A stretch of DNA of 42,379 nucleotides from an uncultured Opitutia bacterium (GTDB lineage: Bacteria > Verrucomicrobiota > Verrucomicrobiia > Opitutales > Opitutaceae): contig CAIUWA010000037.1 of the NCBI GenBank assembly GCA_903902745.1, forward strand, positions 1 to 42,379, given 5' to 3'. This document shows, one piece after another, positions 1 to 9,600 of this stretch. The first letter of the stretch is position 1. Each line of letters begins with the position of its first letter. The notes beneath the pieces are model-generated. The model saw only the letters and a list, made by a program, of their open reading frames with translations. It ran no database searches and was not told the DNA's origin. The translations under genes and the position numbers were made by a program.

Positions 1-70
1 CACCGCCGCTTAAACGCCGCCTGGCGTCACGCGGCGGAAGCCTGGCTTCGCTGCCAGGGTCTGATCACCG
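1..70. repeat. Hairpin-rich sequence at window edge
   Basis: Two adjacent stems are visible: CGCCGC (15-20) with GCGGCG (31-36), and CCTGGC (41-46) with GCCAGG (53-58), loop TTCGCT. The phrase 'TAAAC...GCGGAAGCC' recurs loosely near 19478-19502. This suggests a dispersed repeat at the edge of the contig, but the copy is too partial to define. Confidence 0.35.
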
Positions 71-122
71 TCTCTATAAACCAAAAAGTGTTACCCAATT
101 TACCGCTAAAATACGCCCGCCA

Positions 123-305
123 TTAGGTTGGTAGCACAAAGTCCATGCCGCCACGCGGGCGCATCCAGCGGAAGTAGGGATCGGGGTCGGCCGACTCGAT
201 CACGATGTCGTCGTGCAAAAAAACGTGACAGTAGAGCGTCAGGTCGCGGAAGGATGCGAACCATGTGGGCGGATTCACCAGCTGATCCCGGATGATGAGG
301 GTCAT
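123..305 (-). CDS. Hypothetical 60-aa protein, possible gene remnant
   Basis: A 60-codon frame runs from ATG to TAA. Its composition is protein-like: aromatic and acidic residues alternate (YCHVFLHDD, DPDPYFRWMRP) instead of the Arg/Ala-rich composition of shadow frames in this GC-rich DNA. I do not recognise the family. Base composition is less GC-rich than the neighbouring genes. It stands alone, diverging from gpmI, so it may be the surviving end of a larger gene or a short accessory protein. Reality of the gene is uncertain. Confidence 0.35.
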   Translation of the reverse strand: MTLIIRDQLVNPPTWFASFRDLTLYCHVFLHDDIVIESADPDPYFRWMRPRGGMDFVLPT

Positions 306-355
306 CGAGCGCTTGCTGCTATAGCAATACTACTGCCAACCGCGGCACAACGCCG

Positions 356-444
356 AATTTTCCCCGCGGATTACGCCGATTGCCGCGGATTGTTTCGGAT
401 CGGGCTCATCATCCATGCGCATTCGCGTAATCTGCGGGGAAATT
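356..444. repeat. Inverted repeat upstream of gpmI
   Basis: The left arm at 356-376 (core CCCCGCGGATTACGC) and the right arm at 425-444 (core GCGTAATCTGCGGGG) are complementary apart from one mismatch and one extra T, with a spacer of about 48 bp. The stretch 306-515 holds no gene. The position fits the gpmI leader, but the arms look like a dispersed repeat instead of an operator. Confidence 0.6.
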
Positions 445-515
445 CCGGGCGGGTTGGAATGAATTCTGCCTTTTCTCCGTGTCTAACCGCGTCATCCGTG
501 GTCTGTTGAATCCTC

Positions 516-2099
516 ATGAGCACTCCGCGCAAACCCGTTCTTCTCGTCATCCGTGATGGCTGGGGCAAGAATCCCGATCCATCCCAGAACAAGTTCAATG
601 CCACCTTCCTGGCCCAAAAGCCCTGTGATGACATGCTGCATGCGAAATATCCCGTCACCCAGATCAAGGCGTCGGGCCTCGATGTGGGGCTGCCCGACGG
701 CATCATGGGCAACAGCGAGGTCGGCCATGAGAACATCGGGGCCGGGAGGATCGTGGACCAGGAACTCGTGCGGTTGAACAAGCTCTTTTCCGAGAAGCGG
801 CTCGCGGCCAATCCCGTGTGGCGGGGCGTGGTGGAACGGGTGAAGTCGCGCGGCTCACGCCTGCATCTCATGGGGATCGTCAGCGATGCGGGCGTGCATG
901 GCATGCTCGAGCACCTATATGGCATCCTGCGCCAGGCGAAGGAGGACGGGATCAAGCAGGTCTACATTCACGCCTTCACAGATGGTCGCGACACACCGCC
1001 GACGAGCGCGTTGCGCTATGTGCGCGAGGTGGACGAGCAGTGCAAAAAAATCGGCGTGGGAAAAATTGCGACGGTTTGCGGCCGTTTCTGGGCCATGGAC
1101 CGGGACAACCGCTGGGAACGCGTAAAGCAGGCCTACGATTTGCTCACGGGGCGCAAGGCCGTGGCGACCGCGCCGAACGCGGAGGCGGCGGTGCAGCAAT
1201 ATTACGACAAGCCGCTCAGCCCGACGCAGCACGGCGACGAGTTTGTCGCGGCGACGTGGATCACGGGCGCGGACGGCAAGCCCGTGGCGACGATCGGCAA
1301 TGGAGACGCGGTGCTCTTCTACAATTACCGCGGGGACCGCCCGCGTGAGATCACGCGGGCGTTTGTCATGGATGATTTCAAGGGCTTCGACCGCGGCCCG
1401 AAGCTCGACCTCTATTATGCGACCATGACCGAATACGAGGCCGGCCTGCCCGTGAAGGTGATTTCACCCAAGCCGGAGCAGTTGAAGAACATCCTGGGAC
1501 AGGTCGTGGCCGACGCCGGGATTCCGCAGTTCCGGTGCGCCGAGACGGAGAAGAATCCGCACGTGACGTTTTTCTTCAACAACTACCGCGTGGAGCCGTT
1601 TCCGGGCGAAGAGCGCGCGTGTCCGCCGAGCCCGAAGGTGCCGACCTACGACCTGCAGCCCGAGATGTCCGCCGCCGAGGTCACGAAGGCGGCAAAGGCC
1701 GCGATCCTCTCCGGCAAGTACGGCTTCATCGTCGTGAATTACGCCAATCCCGACATGGTCGGCCACACCGGCTCGCTGCCGGCGGCGATCAAGGCGTGCG
1801 AGGCGACGGACCGCGGGCTGGGGGAACTGCTGGCCGCGCTCGACACGATGGGCGGCCAGGCGGTGATCCTTGCCGATCACGGCAACTGCGAGCAGATGTG
1901 GGACACGGTCAATAATGTGCCTCACACCTCGCACACGCTGAATCTTGTCGAGGTCTTCGTCGTGGGAGAGGCCTACGCTGCCGGCAAAACCAAGATGCGC
2001 CAGGGCGGCCGCCTGGCTGACATTGCGCCGACGGTGCTCCAGCTCATGGGCCTGCCGAAACCGGTGGAGATGACGGGCGAGAGTTTGATCGCGAAGTAG
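516..2099 (+). CDS. gpmI: 2,3-bisphosphoglycerate-independent phosphoglycerate mutase
   Basis: Interconverts 3- and 2-phosphoglycerate in glycolysis/gluconeogenesis through a phosphoserine intermediate; cytosolic, Mn-dependent in this family. The 527-aa length is usual. The N-terminal metal site includes D14 in the 'RDGWG' motif, and the catalytic serine is S67 in 'MGNSEVGH'. Other family motifs seen are 'HAFTDGRDTPP', 'DRDNRWER', 'NYRGDRPRE', 'NPDMVGHTG', 'ADHGNCE' and 'HTSHT'; the last three carry the C-terminal metal ligands. The ATG at 516 begins directly with the conserved 'KPVLLVIRDGWG' strand. The next gene, aspS, starts about 100 bp downstream with no clear terminator between, so co-transcription is possible. 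Confidence 0.97.
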   Translation: MSTPRKPVLLVIRDGWGKNPDPSQNKFNATFLAQKPCDDMLHAKYPVTQIKASGLDVGLPDGIMGNSEVGHENIGAGRIVDQELVRLNKLFSEKRLAANPVWRGVVERVKSRGSRLHLMGIVSDAGVHGMLEHLYGILRQAKEDGIKQVYIHAFTDGRDTPPTSALRYVREVDEQCKKIGVGKIATVCGRFWAMDRDNRWERVKQAYDLLTGRKAVATAPNAEAAVQQYYDKPLSPTQHGDEFVAATWITGADGKPVATIGNGDAVLFYNYRGDRPREITRAFVMDDFKGFDRGPKLDLYYATMTEYEAGLPVKVISPKPEQLKNILGQVVADAGIPQFRCAETEKNPHVTFFFNNYRVEPFPGEERACPPSPKVPTYDLQPEMSAAEVTKAAKAAILSGKYGFIVVNYANPDMVGHTGSLPAAIKACEATDRGLGELLAALDTMGGQAVILADHGNCEQMWDTVNNVPHTSHTLNLVEVFVVGEAYAAGKTKMRQGGRLADIAPTVLQLMGLPKPVEMTGESLIAK

Positions 2100-2198
2100 G
2101 GCGGGTCAGAGACACGCGCTGCCTCCCATCGGTAAAATCTGTTTGCCGGAGGCCGCTGCGCTCCGCTTAGCTGGTCGTTTGCATCCTCAAATCTGCCC

Positions 2199-3989
2199 AT
2201 GAAGCGCACCCATCACTGTGCCCAGCTCACCAAGTCCAACCTCGGGGCGACCGTCTCGCTGCTTGGCTGGGTGGATTCGCTCCGCGACCACGGCGGTATC
2301 CTCTTTGTCGACCTGCGCGACCGGAAGGGCATCACCCAGGTGAAGTTCGACCCGCAGGTGAACAAGGAACTGGCCGCGCAGGCGGCGCAACTGAAGCCGG
2401 AGTCGGTCATTGGGGTCACGGGCAAGGTCGTGCCGCGCCCGGAAGGAACCGTCAACGCCTCGCTGCCCACCGGTGAGATCGAGGTCGATGCGACCGAGCT
2501 CACGATTCACAACCTGTCCGACACGCCGCCGTTCCCGCTCGACGACGCCGGGGGCGACAAGGTCAACGAGGACCTGCGCCTGACCTACCGCTATCTCGAC
2601 CTGCGCCGGCCGAAGATGCGGAAAAACCTGCAGGTCCGCCACAAGGCGACCAAGTCGATCCGTGATTATTTTGACGCCCAGGAATTCATCGAGGTGGAGA
2701 CGCCCGCGCTGTTCAAGAGCACGCCCGAGGGGGCGCGCGAGTATCTGGTGCCGTCGCGGATTCATCCCGGACAGTTCTACGCGCTTTCGCAGTCGCCGCA
2801 GCAGTTCAAGCAGATCCTGATGGTGGCGGGCGTGGAAAAATATTTCCAAATCGCGCGCTGCTTCCGCGACGAGGACCTGCGGTCCGACCGCCAGATGGAG
2901 TTCACCCAGGTGGACGTCGAGGCATCGTTCATCGACCGCGAGGGGATCTACGCCCTCTTCGAGGGGATGCTGAAGAAACTCTGGAAGGACGTGCTCGGTG
3001 CGGACCTGCCGACGCCGTTTCCGCGCATGGCGTTTGTGGACGCCATGAACCGCTATGGGGTGGACAAGCCCGATGTGCGCTTCGGCCTCGAGCTCGTCGA
3101 TTTCACCGAAACCTTCAGGAGTTCCAGCTTCAAGGTCTTCCAGTCGACCGTGACCGGCGGCGGGGTCATCAAGGCGCTGAACGCGAAGGGCCTCGCGGAT
3201 CTGACCCAGGGCGAGCTGAAAGGCCTGGAGGATATCGCGAAGTCGCTCGGGGCAAAGGGCCTCGCCTTCATCAAGGTCGAGGGCGGCGAGTGGAAATCAC
3301 CGATCGTGAAGTTTTTTTCCGAGGCGGAGAAAGCCGCGCTCACGGCGCAGCTCGGCCTGGCCGACGGCGACGTGGCGTTCTTTGCCGCGGCGTCCTGGGA
3401 GAAAGCCTGCGCCATCCTGGGCCGCATCCGCCTCGAGGCGGCCGCGTTGCTCCAGAAGCGCGGCAAGCTGGCCATCCGCGCGGATGACTGGAAATTTCTC
3501 TGGGTCATCGATTTTCCGCTGATGATGCACGACGAGGCGGAAAACCGCTATGTGGCCACCCACCATCCGTTCACGGCCCCCGTGCCCGAGGATGCGTCGC
3601 TGCTCGACAGCAATCCGAAGAAAGTTCGCGGGCAGCATTACGATGTCGTGCTCAACGGCATGGAGCTGGGCGGCGGTTCGATCCGCATCCATCAGCCGGC
3701 CCTGCAAAAGAAGGTTTTCGAGGACGTGCTGAAGATCCCGGCCGACGTGGTCGAGAGCCGCTTTGGCTACATGCTCAAGGCCTTCACCTTTGGTGCGCCG
3801 CCGCACGGAGGCATTGCCTTCGGCCTGGATCGCATGGTCGCCTTGCTTTGCGGAACGACGAGCATTCGCGACGTCATCGCCTTTCCGAAGACGCAGCGGG
3901 GCCAGGACCTCATGGCCCAGAGCCCGACTCCCGTCACCGCCCGCCAGCTCAAGGAATTGCACATCCAGACGGTCATCCCCGAGGCCTAG
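2199..3989 (+). CDS. aspS: Aspartyl-tRNA synthetase (probably non-discriminating)
   Basis: Charges tRNA with aspartate. The 596-aa protein has the bacterial layout: an OB-fold anticodon domain (about 1-105), class II catalytic motifs ('FRDEDLRSDRQMEFTQVD', C-terminal 'FGLDRMVALL'), and the bacterial GAD insertion (about 290-410). Residue 31 is His in 'LRDHGG'. In studied bacterial enzymes, His here goes with non-discriminating AspRS, which also makes Asp-tRNA(Asn) for GatCAB amidation, while Leu marks the discriminating form. The assignment of specificity is therefore inference from one position; the enzyme family itself is certain. Confidence 0.97.
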   Translation: MKRTHHCAQLTKSNLGATVSLLGWVDSLRDHGGILFVDLRDRKGITQVKFDPQVNKELAAQAAQLKPESVIGVTGKVVPRPEGTVNASLPTGEIEVDATELTIHNLSDTPPFPLDDAGGDKVNEDLRLTYRYLDLRRPKMRKNLQVRHKATKSIRDYFDAQEFIEVETPALFKSTPEGAREYLVPSRIHPGQFYALSQSPQQFKQILMVAGVEKYFQIARCFRDEDLRSDRQMEFTQVDVEASFIDREGIYALFEGMLKKLWKDVLGADLPTPFPRMAFVDAMNRYGVDKPDVRFGLELVDFTETFRSSSFKVFQSTVTGGGVIKALNAKGLADLTQGELKGLEDIAKSLGAKGLAFIKVEGGEWKSPIVKFFSEAEKAALTAQLGLADGDVAFFAAASWEKACAILGRIRLEAAALLQKRGKLAIRADDWKFLWVIDFPLMMHDEAENRYVATHHPFTAPVPEDASLLDSNPKKVRGQHYDVVLNGMELGGGSIRIHQPALQKKVFEDVLKIPADVVESRFGYMLKAFTFGAPPHGGIAFGLDRMVALLCGTTSIRDVIAFPKTQRGQDLMAQSPTPVTARQLKELHIQTVIPEA

Positions 3990-4082
3990 GCGGATGACCC
4001 AGTTTTGACCCCGTGGGGGGGAATGGGGACGAGCCCAAGATTATCCCCTGCGGTGGCCCGGGATGTGAAAGGCGGTTACTCC

Positions 4083-4100
4083 TTGGCATAGCCCCTGCTA
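4083..4100 (+). promoter_or_regulatory. Sigma-54 (RpoN) type promoter of the PII gene
   Basis: The sequence TTGGCATAGCCCCTGCTA has the diagnostic -24 GG (4085-4086) and -12 GC (4097-4098) separated by exactly 10 bases, close to the TGGCAC-N5-TTGC consensus. It predicts a transcript start near 4110 and a leader of about 115 nt before the PII start codon. I saw no convincing NtrC-type enhancer site in 3990-4082. Confidence 0.7.
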
Positions 4101-4141
4101 ATCGAGGAGTATGTTCTGACATGCAGTGTGGCGGACGACTT

Positions 4142-4167
4142 AGGCGCAGGAACGATTGCTTGCGCCT
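4142..4167 (+). other. Hairpin in the PII mRNA leader
   Basis: AGGCGCA (4142-4148) pairs with TGCGCCT (4161-4167) across a 12-nt loop, inside the leader predicted from the sigma-54-type promoter. No function is evident. It is not followed by a T run, so it is not a terminator. Confidence 0.4.
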
Positions 4168-4209
4168 TAGATCTCCTTCGCCAGTATCTGCCCGACGAAC
4201 CTCCAATAA

Positions 4210-4563
<354 letters not shown>

Positions 4564-4599
4564 GCATTCGGATAAATTTATTCCCTCGGATCCCCTTTG

Positions 4600-4631
4600 G
4601 ACCGGCTTCCTCGCGAAGCCGGTCTTTTTTT
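4600..4631 (+). terminator. Rho-independent terminator after the PII gene
   Basis: A perfect 10-bp stem, GACCGGCTTC (4600-4609) with GAAGCCGGTC (4615-4624), has loop CTCGC and is followed by seven T (4625-4631). It ends the PII transcript before the convergent TPR gene. Confidence 0.95.
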
Positions 4632-4673
4632 GTCCGTCCGGCCCCGAGCTAACCGGAATTCGATCAAGCGCTG

Positions 4674-6557
4674 TCAGCGACCTGAGCCGGGCAGCTCGCG
4701 CGCCCGCCGGGCATGAACGGCCGATTCATTACTGCGGCCGAGTCGAGCCAGCACGGAGGCGAGTTCGGTTTCGGCTTCCACCGAGTTCGGGTCCAGCCGT
4801 ATCGCCGTCTCGAAATGCGGAATGGCCCCACCCGGTTGGCCGGCGTTGGCCAGGGCGCGTCCGTACATGAGCTGGAAATAGACGGAGGCCGGTTCCAGCC
4901 GGATGGCTCGCTCAAAATGGGGCACGGCCTCGGGGAAACGGCGGGTCAGCATCAAGGCGAGGCCCCAATTGAGTTCAGCTTCACCATAGGTGGGGTTGAG
5001 TCGCGCCGCGGCCTCGAAATGCGGGAGGGCCTCCTCGGTGCGGCCGAGCGCCGCGAGGGCTACTCCGAGATTGCAGCGCGCCACCGCGTAGTCCGGCTGC
5101 AACTCCAGGGCGCGACGGAAGTGCGGGATCGCGTCCGCCGCCCGGTCGAGGCGCAGGAGGTCGTCGCCGAGGTTGTTTTCCGCCGGGGCGTAGTTCGGCC
5201 GCAGTTGCAGCACCGTCTCGAGGTGGAGGATAGCCGCGTCGGCGTGGCCGGAATTCGCCAGGATGATTGCGAGATTGTGATGCGCCAGCCATGCCTGGGG
5301 ATTTTCCTGCAGGGTCGCCTCATAGAGAGTCGTCGCGCTGCGATAGATCCGGCTTTGCCGCCAGGTCAGCCCGCCGAGAAGCACGAGAATCAGCAGCGCG
5401 GCCACGCGCGTGGCACGGGGAAAATGCCGGCCCGCCCGTCCGGCGCCCGCGGCGACCACCGCGAAAAAGCTGAGACTCGCCAAGTATTGAAAATGATCGG
5501 CGACGTAGGAAAATACGAAGGGAAAGACGTTGAAGAATCCGAGGACCGGGAAAAGCGTGCCGACAAACAGCAGGGTGGCCGCCAGGGACCCTCGCTGCCG
5601 CCGGCTCGTCCCGAGAAGAATTCCCAAGGCGAGCAGCGCCGCCGCCGGATAGAGCCATTGCCACGCGACGGAGGCGTCCGGCGTCCAGCGGGGATAGACG
5701 AAGAGGAGTGGCGCCGGCCAGAGCAGCTTCCCGACGTAAAACCACACAACCCGCCCGGCCAGCATCACCCGGCTCGCGAAATCGAGCGTGAAGTCGGCAC
5801 CCTGCGCCCCAATGAGCACACGCTCGAAATGGGCGGTGATCCAGCCCATGCCGGCGCCGGCGAGAAGCCAGGGCACCAGCGGCAGAACATCGCGCCGCCA
5901 GTCGAGTTTTCCCCGCTGCCACCAAAAAACGACGAGCAGCGCGGCGGGCAGGCTGGCGGTCACGGTCTTGGTCAGGAGCGCGAGCAGGAAAAGCATGGTG
6001 GCCGCGGCATACAGCGCGGGCCGGCGGTCGCGATCGAAGCGCAAATAGACGAGCGCCGCACCCAGGTAGAAAACGGCTGACAGAGTGTTTTTTTGCTCGG
6101 AGATCCACGCCACCGATTCGACGCACACCGGGTGGAGCAGGAAAAGCGCGGCGGCGAGCCAGGCGCATGGCAGCGTCAGACGGCGGAGGGTGAGGCCAAA
6201 TAGGAACGCGACGGCGGCGTGCAGTGCCACATTCGCCAGGTGATAAGCCAGGGTGGCATCCCCCCAGAGCAGATGTTCCAACCAGAAGGCGGAATGCAGG
6301 ACGGGGTAGTATTGCTGGGTGGCGCCGAACTCGAACCAGATGCGGCCGAGTCCCGCCAGCGAGCGCAGGTCGGGGCGGGTAACATGTCCCGAATCGTCCC
6401 ACAGCAGCTGCCCGCCGAGCGCTGGGAAATAAACGATGATCCCCAGACCCAACAACAGGGCATAAATCGCCGCGGGAGGAAGGCTCCAAGCTTGACCTCG
6501 CACGGCGGAAGACGGCGTCGGCGGAAGACGGTTGGCGGGGCGGGGCGGGCCTTTCAT
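4674..6557 (-). CDS. TMTC-like membrane protein with C-terminal TPR repeats
   Basis: A polytopic membrane protein with about ten hydrophobic segments (roughly residues 27-410), followed by about six tetratricopeptide repeats to the end ('AIPHFRRALELQPDYAVARCNLGVALAALGR' type). The first extracytoplasmic loop holds 'LLWDDSGH', the acidic pair found in GT-C glycosyltransferases, and 'YYPVLHSAFWLEHLLWG', as in TMTC O-mannosyltransferase-like proteins. By family analogy it may move a sugar from a polyprenyl carrier onto an acceptor, with the TPRs binding the acceptor; no activity can be proved from sequence. The ATG at 6557 is chosen over an in-frame TTG one codon upstream. It lies just downstream of the receptor gene's terminator. 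Confidence 0.8.
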   Translation of the reverse strand: MKGPPRPANRLPPTPSSAVRGQAWSLPPAAIYALLLGLGIIVYFPALGGQLLWDDSGHVTRPDLRSLAGLGRIWFEFGATQQYYPVLHSAFWLEHLLWGDATLAYHLANVALHAAVAFLFGLTLRRLTLPCAWLAAALFLLHPVCVESVAWISEQKNTLSAVFYLGAALVYLRFDRDRRPALYAAATMLFLLALLTKTVTASLPAALLVVFWWQRGKLDWRRDVLPLVPWLLAGAGMGWITAHFERVLIGAQGADFTLDFASRVMLAGRVVWFYVGKLLWPAPLLFVYPRWTPDASVAWQWLYPAAALLALGILLGTSRRQRGSLAATLLFVGTLFPVLGFFNVFPFVFSYVADHFQYLASLSFFAVVAAGAGRAGRHFPRATRVAALLILVLLGGLTWRQSRIYRSATTLYEATLQENPQAWLAHHNLAIILANSGHADAAILHLETVLQLRPNYAPAENNLGDDLLRLDRAADAIPHFRRALELQPDYAVARCNLGVALAALGRTEEALPHFEAAARLNPTYGEAELNWGLALMLTRRFPEAVPHFERAIRLEPASVYFQLMYGRALANAGQPGGAIPHFETAIRLDPNSVEAETELASVLARLGRSNESAVHARRARELPGSGR

Positions 6558-6575
6558 CAATGCGTGCAGGATACG

Positions 6576-6604
6576 AAAAAGGGGCGGGCTGGGAAGCCCG
6601 CCCC
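6576..6604 (-). terminator. Rho-independent terminator of the TonB-receptor gene
   Basis: On the minus strand a perfect 10-bp stem (6604-6595 with 6590-6581, arm GGGGCGGGCT) with a 4-nt loop is followed by five T (6580-6576). It lies 26 bp past the receptor stop codon and just before the start of the TPR gene. Confidence 0.9.
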
Positions 6605-6629
6605 TCGAAAAACAATCGTTACCCGTCGA

Positions 6630-9600
6630 TCAGAGATCGAAGCCCGCCGTCAGGATGAACTGCTGGGGATCCACGATGCGGTACGTGTTGACCGTCCCAT
6701 CGGGGAAAACTCCGATCGGCTGCAGCCGGCCGTGCTCGCCGAGATTGCGGACGTTGAGCTTGAGCGTCGCCACGACCTTGTCGCTCCAGAGCTTCGTCTT
6801 GTAGCTGACGAACAGGTCCACGTAGGTGTGGGCCTTGTCGTAGATGGGGCGGTTCGGATCGAGATCCGTGATGGTGGCCGGCAGGGTCTGGAGGCCATAG
6901 TAGCCGATCGCACCCTTGTCCTCCCAGCGCAGCGCCCCGCCGACTCCCATCTGCCGGAGCACCTTGTTGCTGCTGAGGCCCGCGAGCTGGTAAGCGGTGC
7001 TGGCCTTGAAGGCGTAGCGGCGTATCTGGGGATTCGATTTGCCTTCCTGCGCCTTGATGATGCCGAAAGGCGCGCTGACGAAGGCCTGGTAATTTTCCTG
7101 CGGGGTCTGGGCAGTGGCGGCGAACGAGGCGGCAGCACCGGCGGCAGGCGCGGTGGAATAACGATGCATCCACCAAAGCTTGCCCGGGTTGCCCTCGGCG
7201 GCGGCGTTGGCATCGGTGATCGAAGGATCAACGAGGGTCGTCCAGATCGGCATGCGCTGGTTGATCCAAGTGACGAGGGCGGAGGAGACATTGACGTTCG
7301 CCGCCTTGGTATCAGTTACCGAGGCCGCGACGGTCCAGTAGCGGGTGGGGTTGAGGTTGATCTCAATTTCAGTGCCCTTGGAATGGACGTCGGTCGTGGC
7401 ACCGATCGGCGGTACGGCGTTGGTATAGAAGGCGGTGTCCGCGGCGCTGAATTTCGTGAGGCGCTCGACCTCGGCATTGACCTGATCGGTGGTAAAGGCC
7501 GGGTTCGCAATCTGGACCCAGTGCACGGCGTTATCGTGCAGGTTGACGAACGGCGTGGGATTGCCGGCCCCGGTGGTCTGGAAGTCGATGCGGAGAACAC
7601 GGCCGGCGATCGTGCTCATATCGGTGGTTTGGGCGTTGCGCTGATAGTCGTCGAAGTGGCTGGCGCGGATGACCAGCTTGCCGTCGAACAGGTTCAGGGA
7701 GGCGCCCCAGGTCTTGTCGCTGCCGGTGGGATTCGGCAGCAGGTGCTTGAAGAGATCCTGCGCCGGGTTGGTCGGCAGAAAGCTCCGCGAGCTGTTGTAG
7801 TTCAGCGAGAGGCCGCCGAGGGCATCGCCGAAAAATTTGCCACCGCTGCCGCCTTCCCGTGCGAGATAGCCCAGCACGGGCGTGTTGGCAAAGGGCCGGG
7901 CCACAAACTGCACATTGCTCGTCTGCCCGCCATTGCGGAAGTAGTCGCCGTTAGCCCAACCGTCGGTGATGCTGTTGTTGAACGTGATTCCGTCGGGATT
8001 GAGATAGGTGTTGGTGGTAGGGGAGCCCGGATTGCCAAACTTCGTGTAGGTGCTGTCGTGGCGGATGCCGAGGGTCGTCACCAGCCGGTCGCCGAGGAGG
8101 TGATTCTGGATGACAGCGCCCTGCGTCTTGATGACGACCTTGCTGTTGAAGGTGCCGCCCGTTTTGTCAGCCCCGACCGCCGAGATCGTGAGATTATCCC
8201 GGGTGAACGCGCCGGTGGCCGCGTTGCCCCAGACAAACGGATAGGCGCCGTATTTTAAGTCACCCGGGGCGTAGTCCACGTTGGCGCCGCTGGCATCGCC
8301 GACATAGTAACGATAGAGCCCTTGCGTCAGGTTGATGATGGCGGGGGTCCCGGACGGCGCCGATTGGAAGCCGCGATACGTGCCCGCGGGAATCCAAGAG
8401 GCGTCGGACGAAATGGCCTCACGATAGGAGTACTGGCGATTGACGCGGTATTTGTACTCGTCGTAACCCGTGAGCTGGAACCAGCCGAGTTGCTTGATGA
8501 AAGGATTCTCGTGCGAGGTGAGATCGAGGCGGTAGGCGAGCTGGGCCCGCGTGGTGTCCCATTTTGCCGGCTGGGAAGCCAGCCTGGGCTTGTCCACGCT
8601 CAGGTAGGGCCGGAGAAAAAACGGGTTCGGCGTGCCATCGAGCAGGCGCTCGTTGACATCGACCGTGAGCTGGCCGGACTGGCCGTTGTCATTGGCGATG
8701 CCGACGAGGTTGCGCGTAAAGCGCGTGGAATCCTCGCGCATGAAGGCGACCTGCGCGGCGAGCGTCTGGTTCGGCCGGCTGAAGATCATCTGGTCGAGCT
8801 GGAGGTTCGACGTGACCGTGCGGTCGACGAAGCGGTTGGGCGCCGAAAGATTGATGGATGACCAGTCGTAGACCCCCTTGTCGCTGATCGTGGGCGTCGT
8901 GTTGAACAATGGCTGGGCGAAAGGGCGTGGCGCGGTGCCCGAAAAAACGGCGCCCGCGGCGGCGGTCGGCTGTACAAAGCGGGCCGCCTGCAGCGTAGCG
9001 AGGCTGGGGCCGGCCGTGCTGGTGGTCCCGCGCGGGGCGGCCCAGTAGGAGAGGCCACTGCGGTCGATGAACATCTGGTTGCGGTCGTTGCCGAGATAGG
9101 CGACCGAGAAATAGTCAGGGCCGTTGTAGGTGGCGGCCGTCACGGTGGCCACGGTGGCGCCGGCGATATGGATCTGCTGCGTGATGGGATCCCAGGTGGG
9201 CCGGCCGCTGGCGATCCAGTAGGAAAGATTGTCGCGGGGCGGCAGGGAATTGGGGCGGTTGCCGTACGAGTGATAATACATCATCGAAGCGCTGATCGTC
9301 GTGTTCCGGAAGGGCTGGTATTTGATCATGCCGTTGTACCGCTCGGTATCGACGCCGGACGGTTCGCGCTGAAATCCCTCATGCTCGAAAACGGCGCTCC
9401 CACGGACTGCCAGTTTGCCGGTGATCAGGGTGCGGTTCACGTCGAGGCTGGCGCGGTAACCGTCATAATTGTCGCCGCGCAGCTCGGTCCGCGTGCGGTT
9501 GGTCGTCAGGTTGGCCGCGGCCGGCACCTGGTTGACCGTGCCGGACGGATTGCCGAGGCCGAAGACGTTGGCGTTGGCGCCGCGGCTGATCTCGACCGCG

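Noticed and set aside
6219-8258. 679-codon open frame on the plus strand
   Set aside because: It is antisense to the TPR and TonB-receptor genes, with Arg/Gly/Val-rich shadow composition and no domains; long open antisense frames are expected in this GC-rich DNA.
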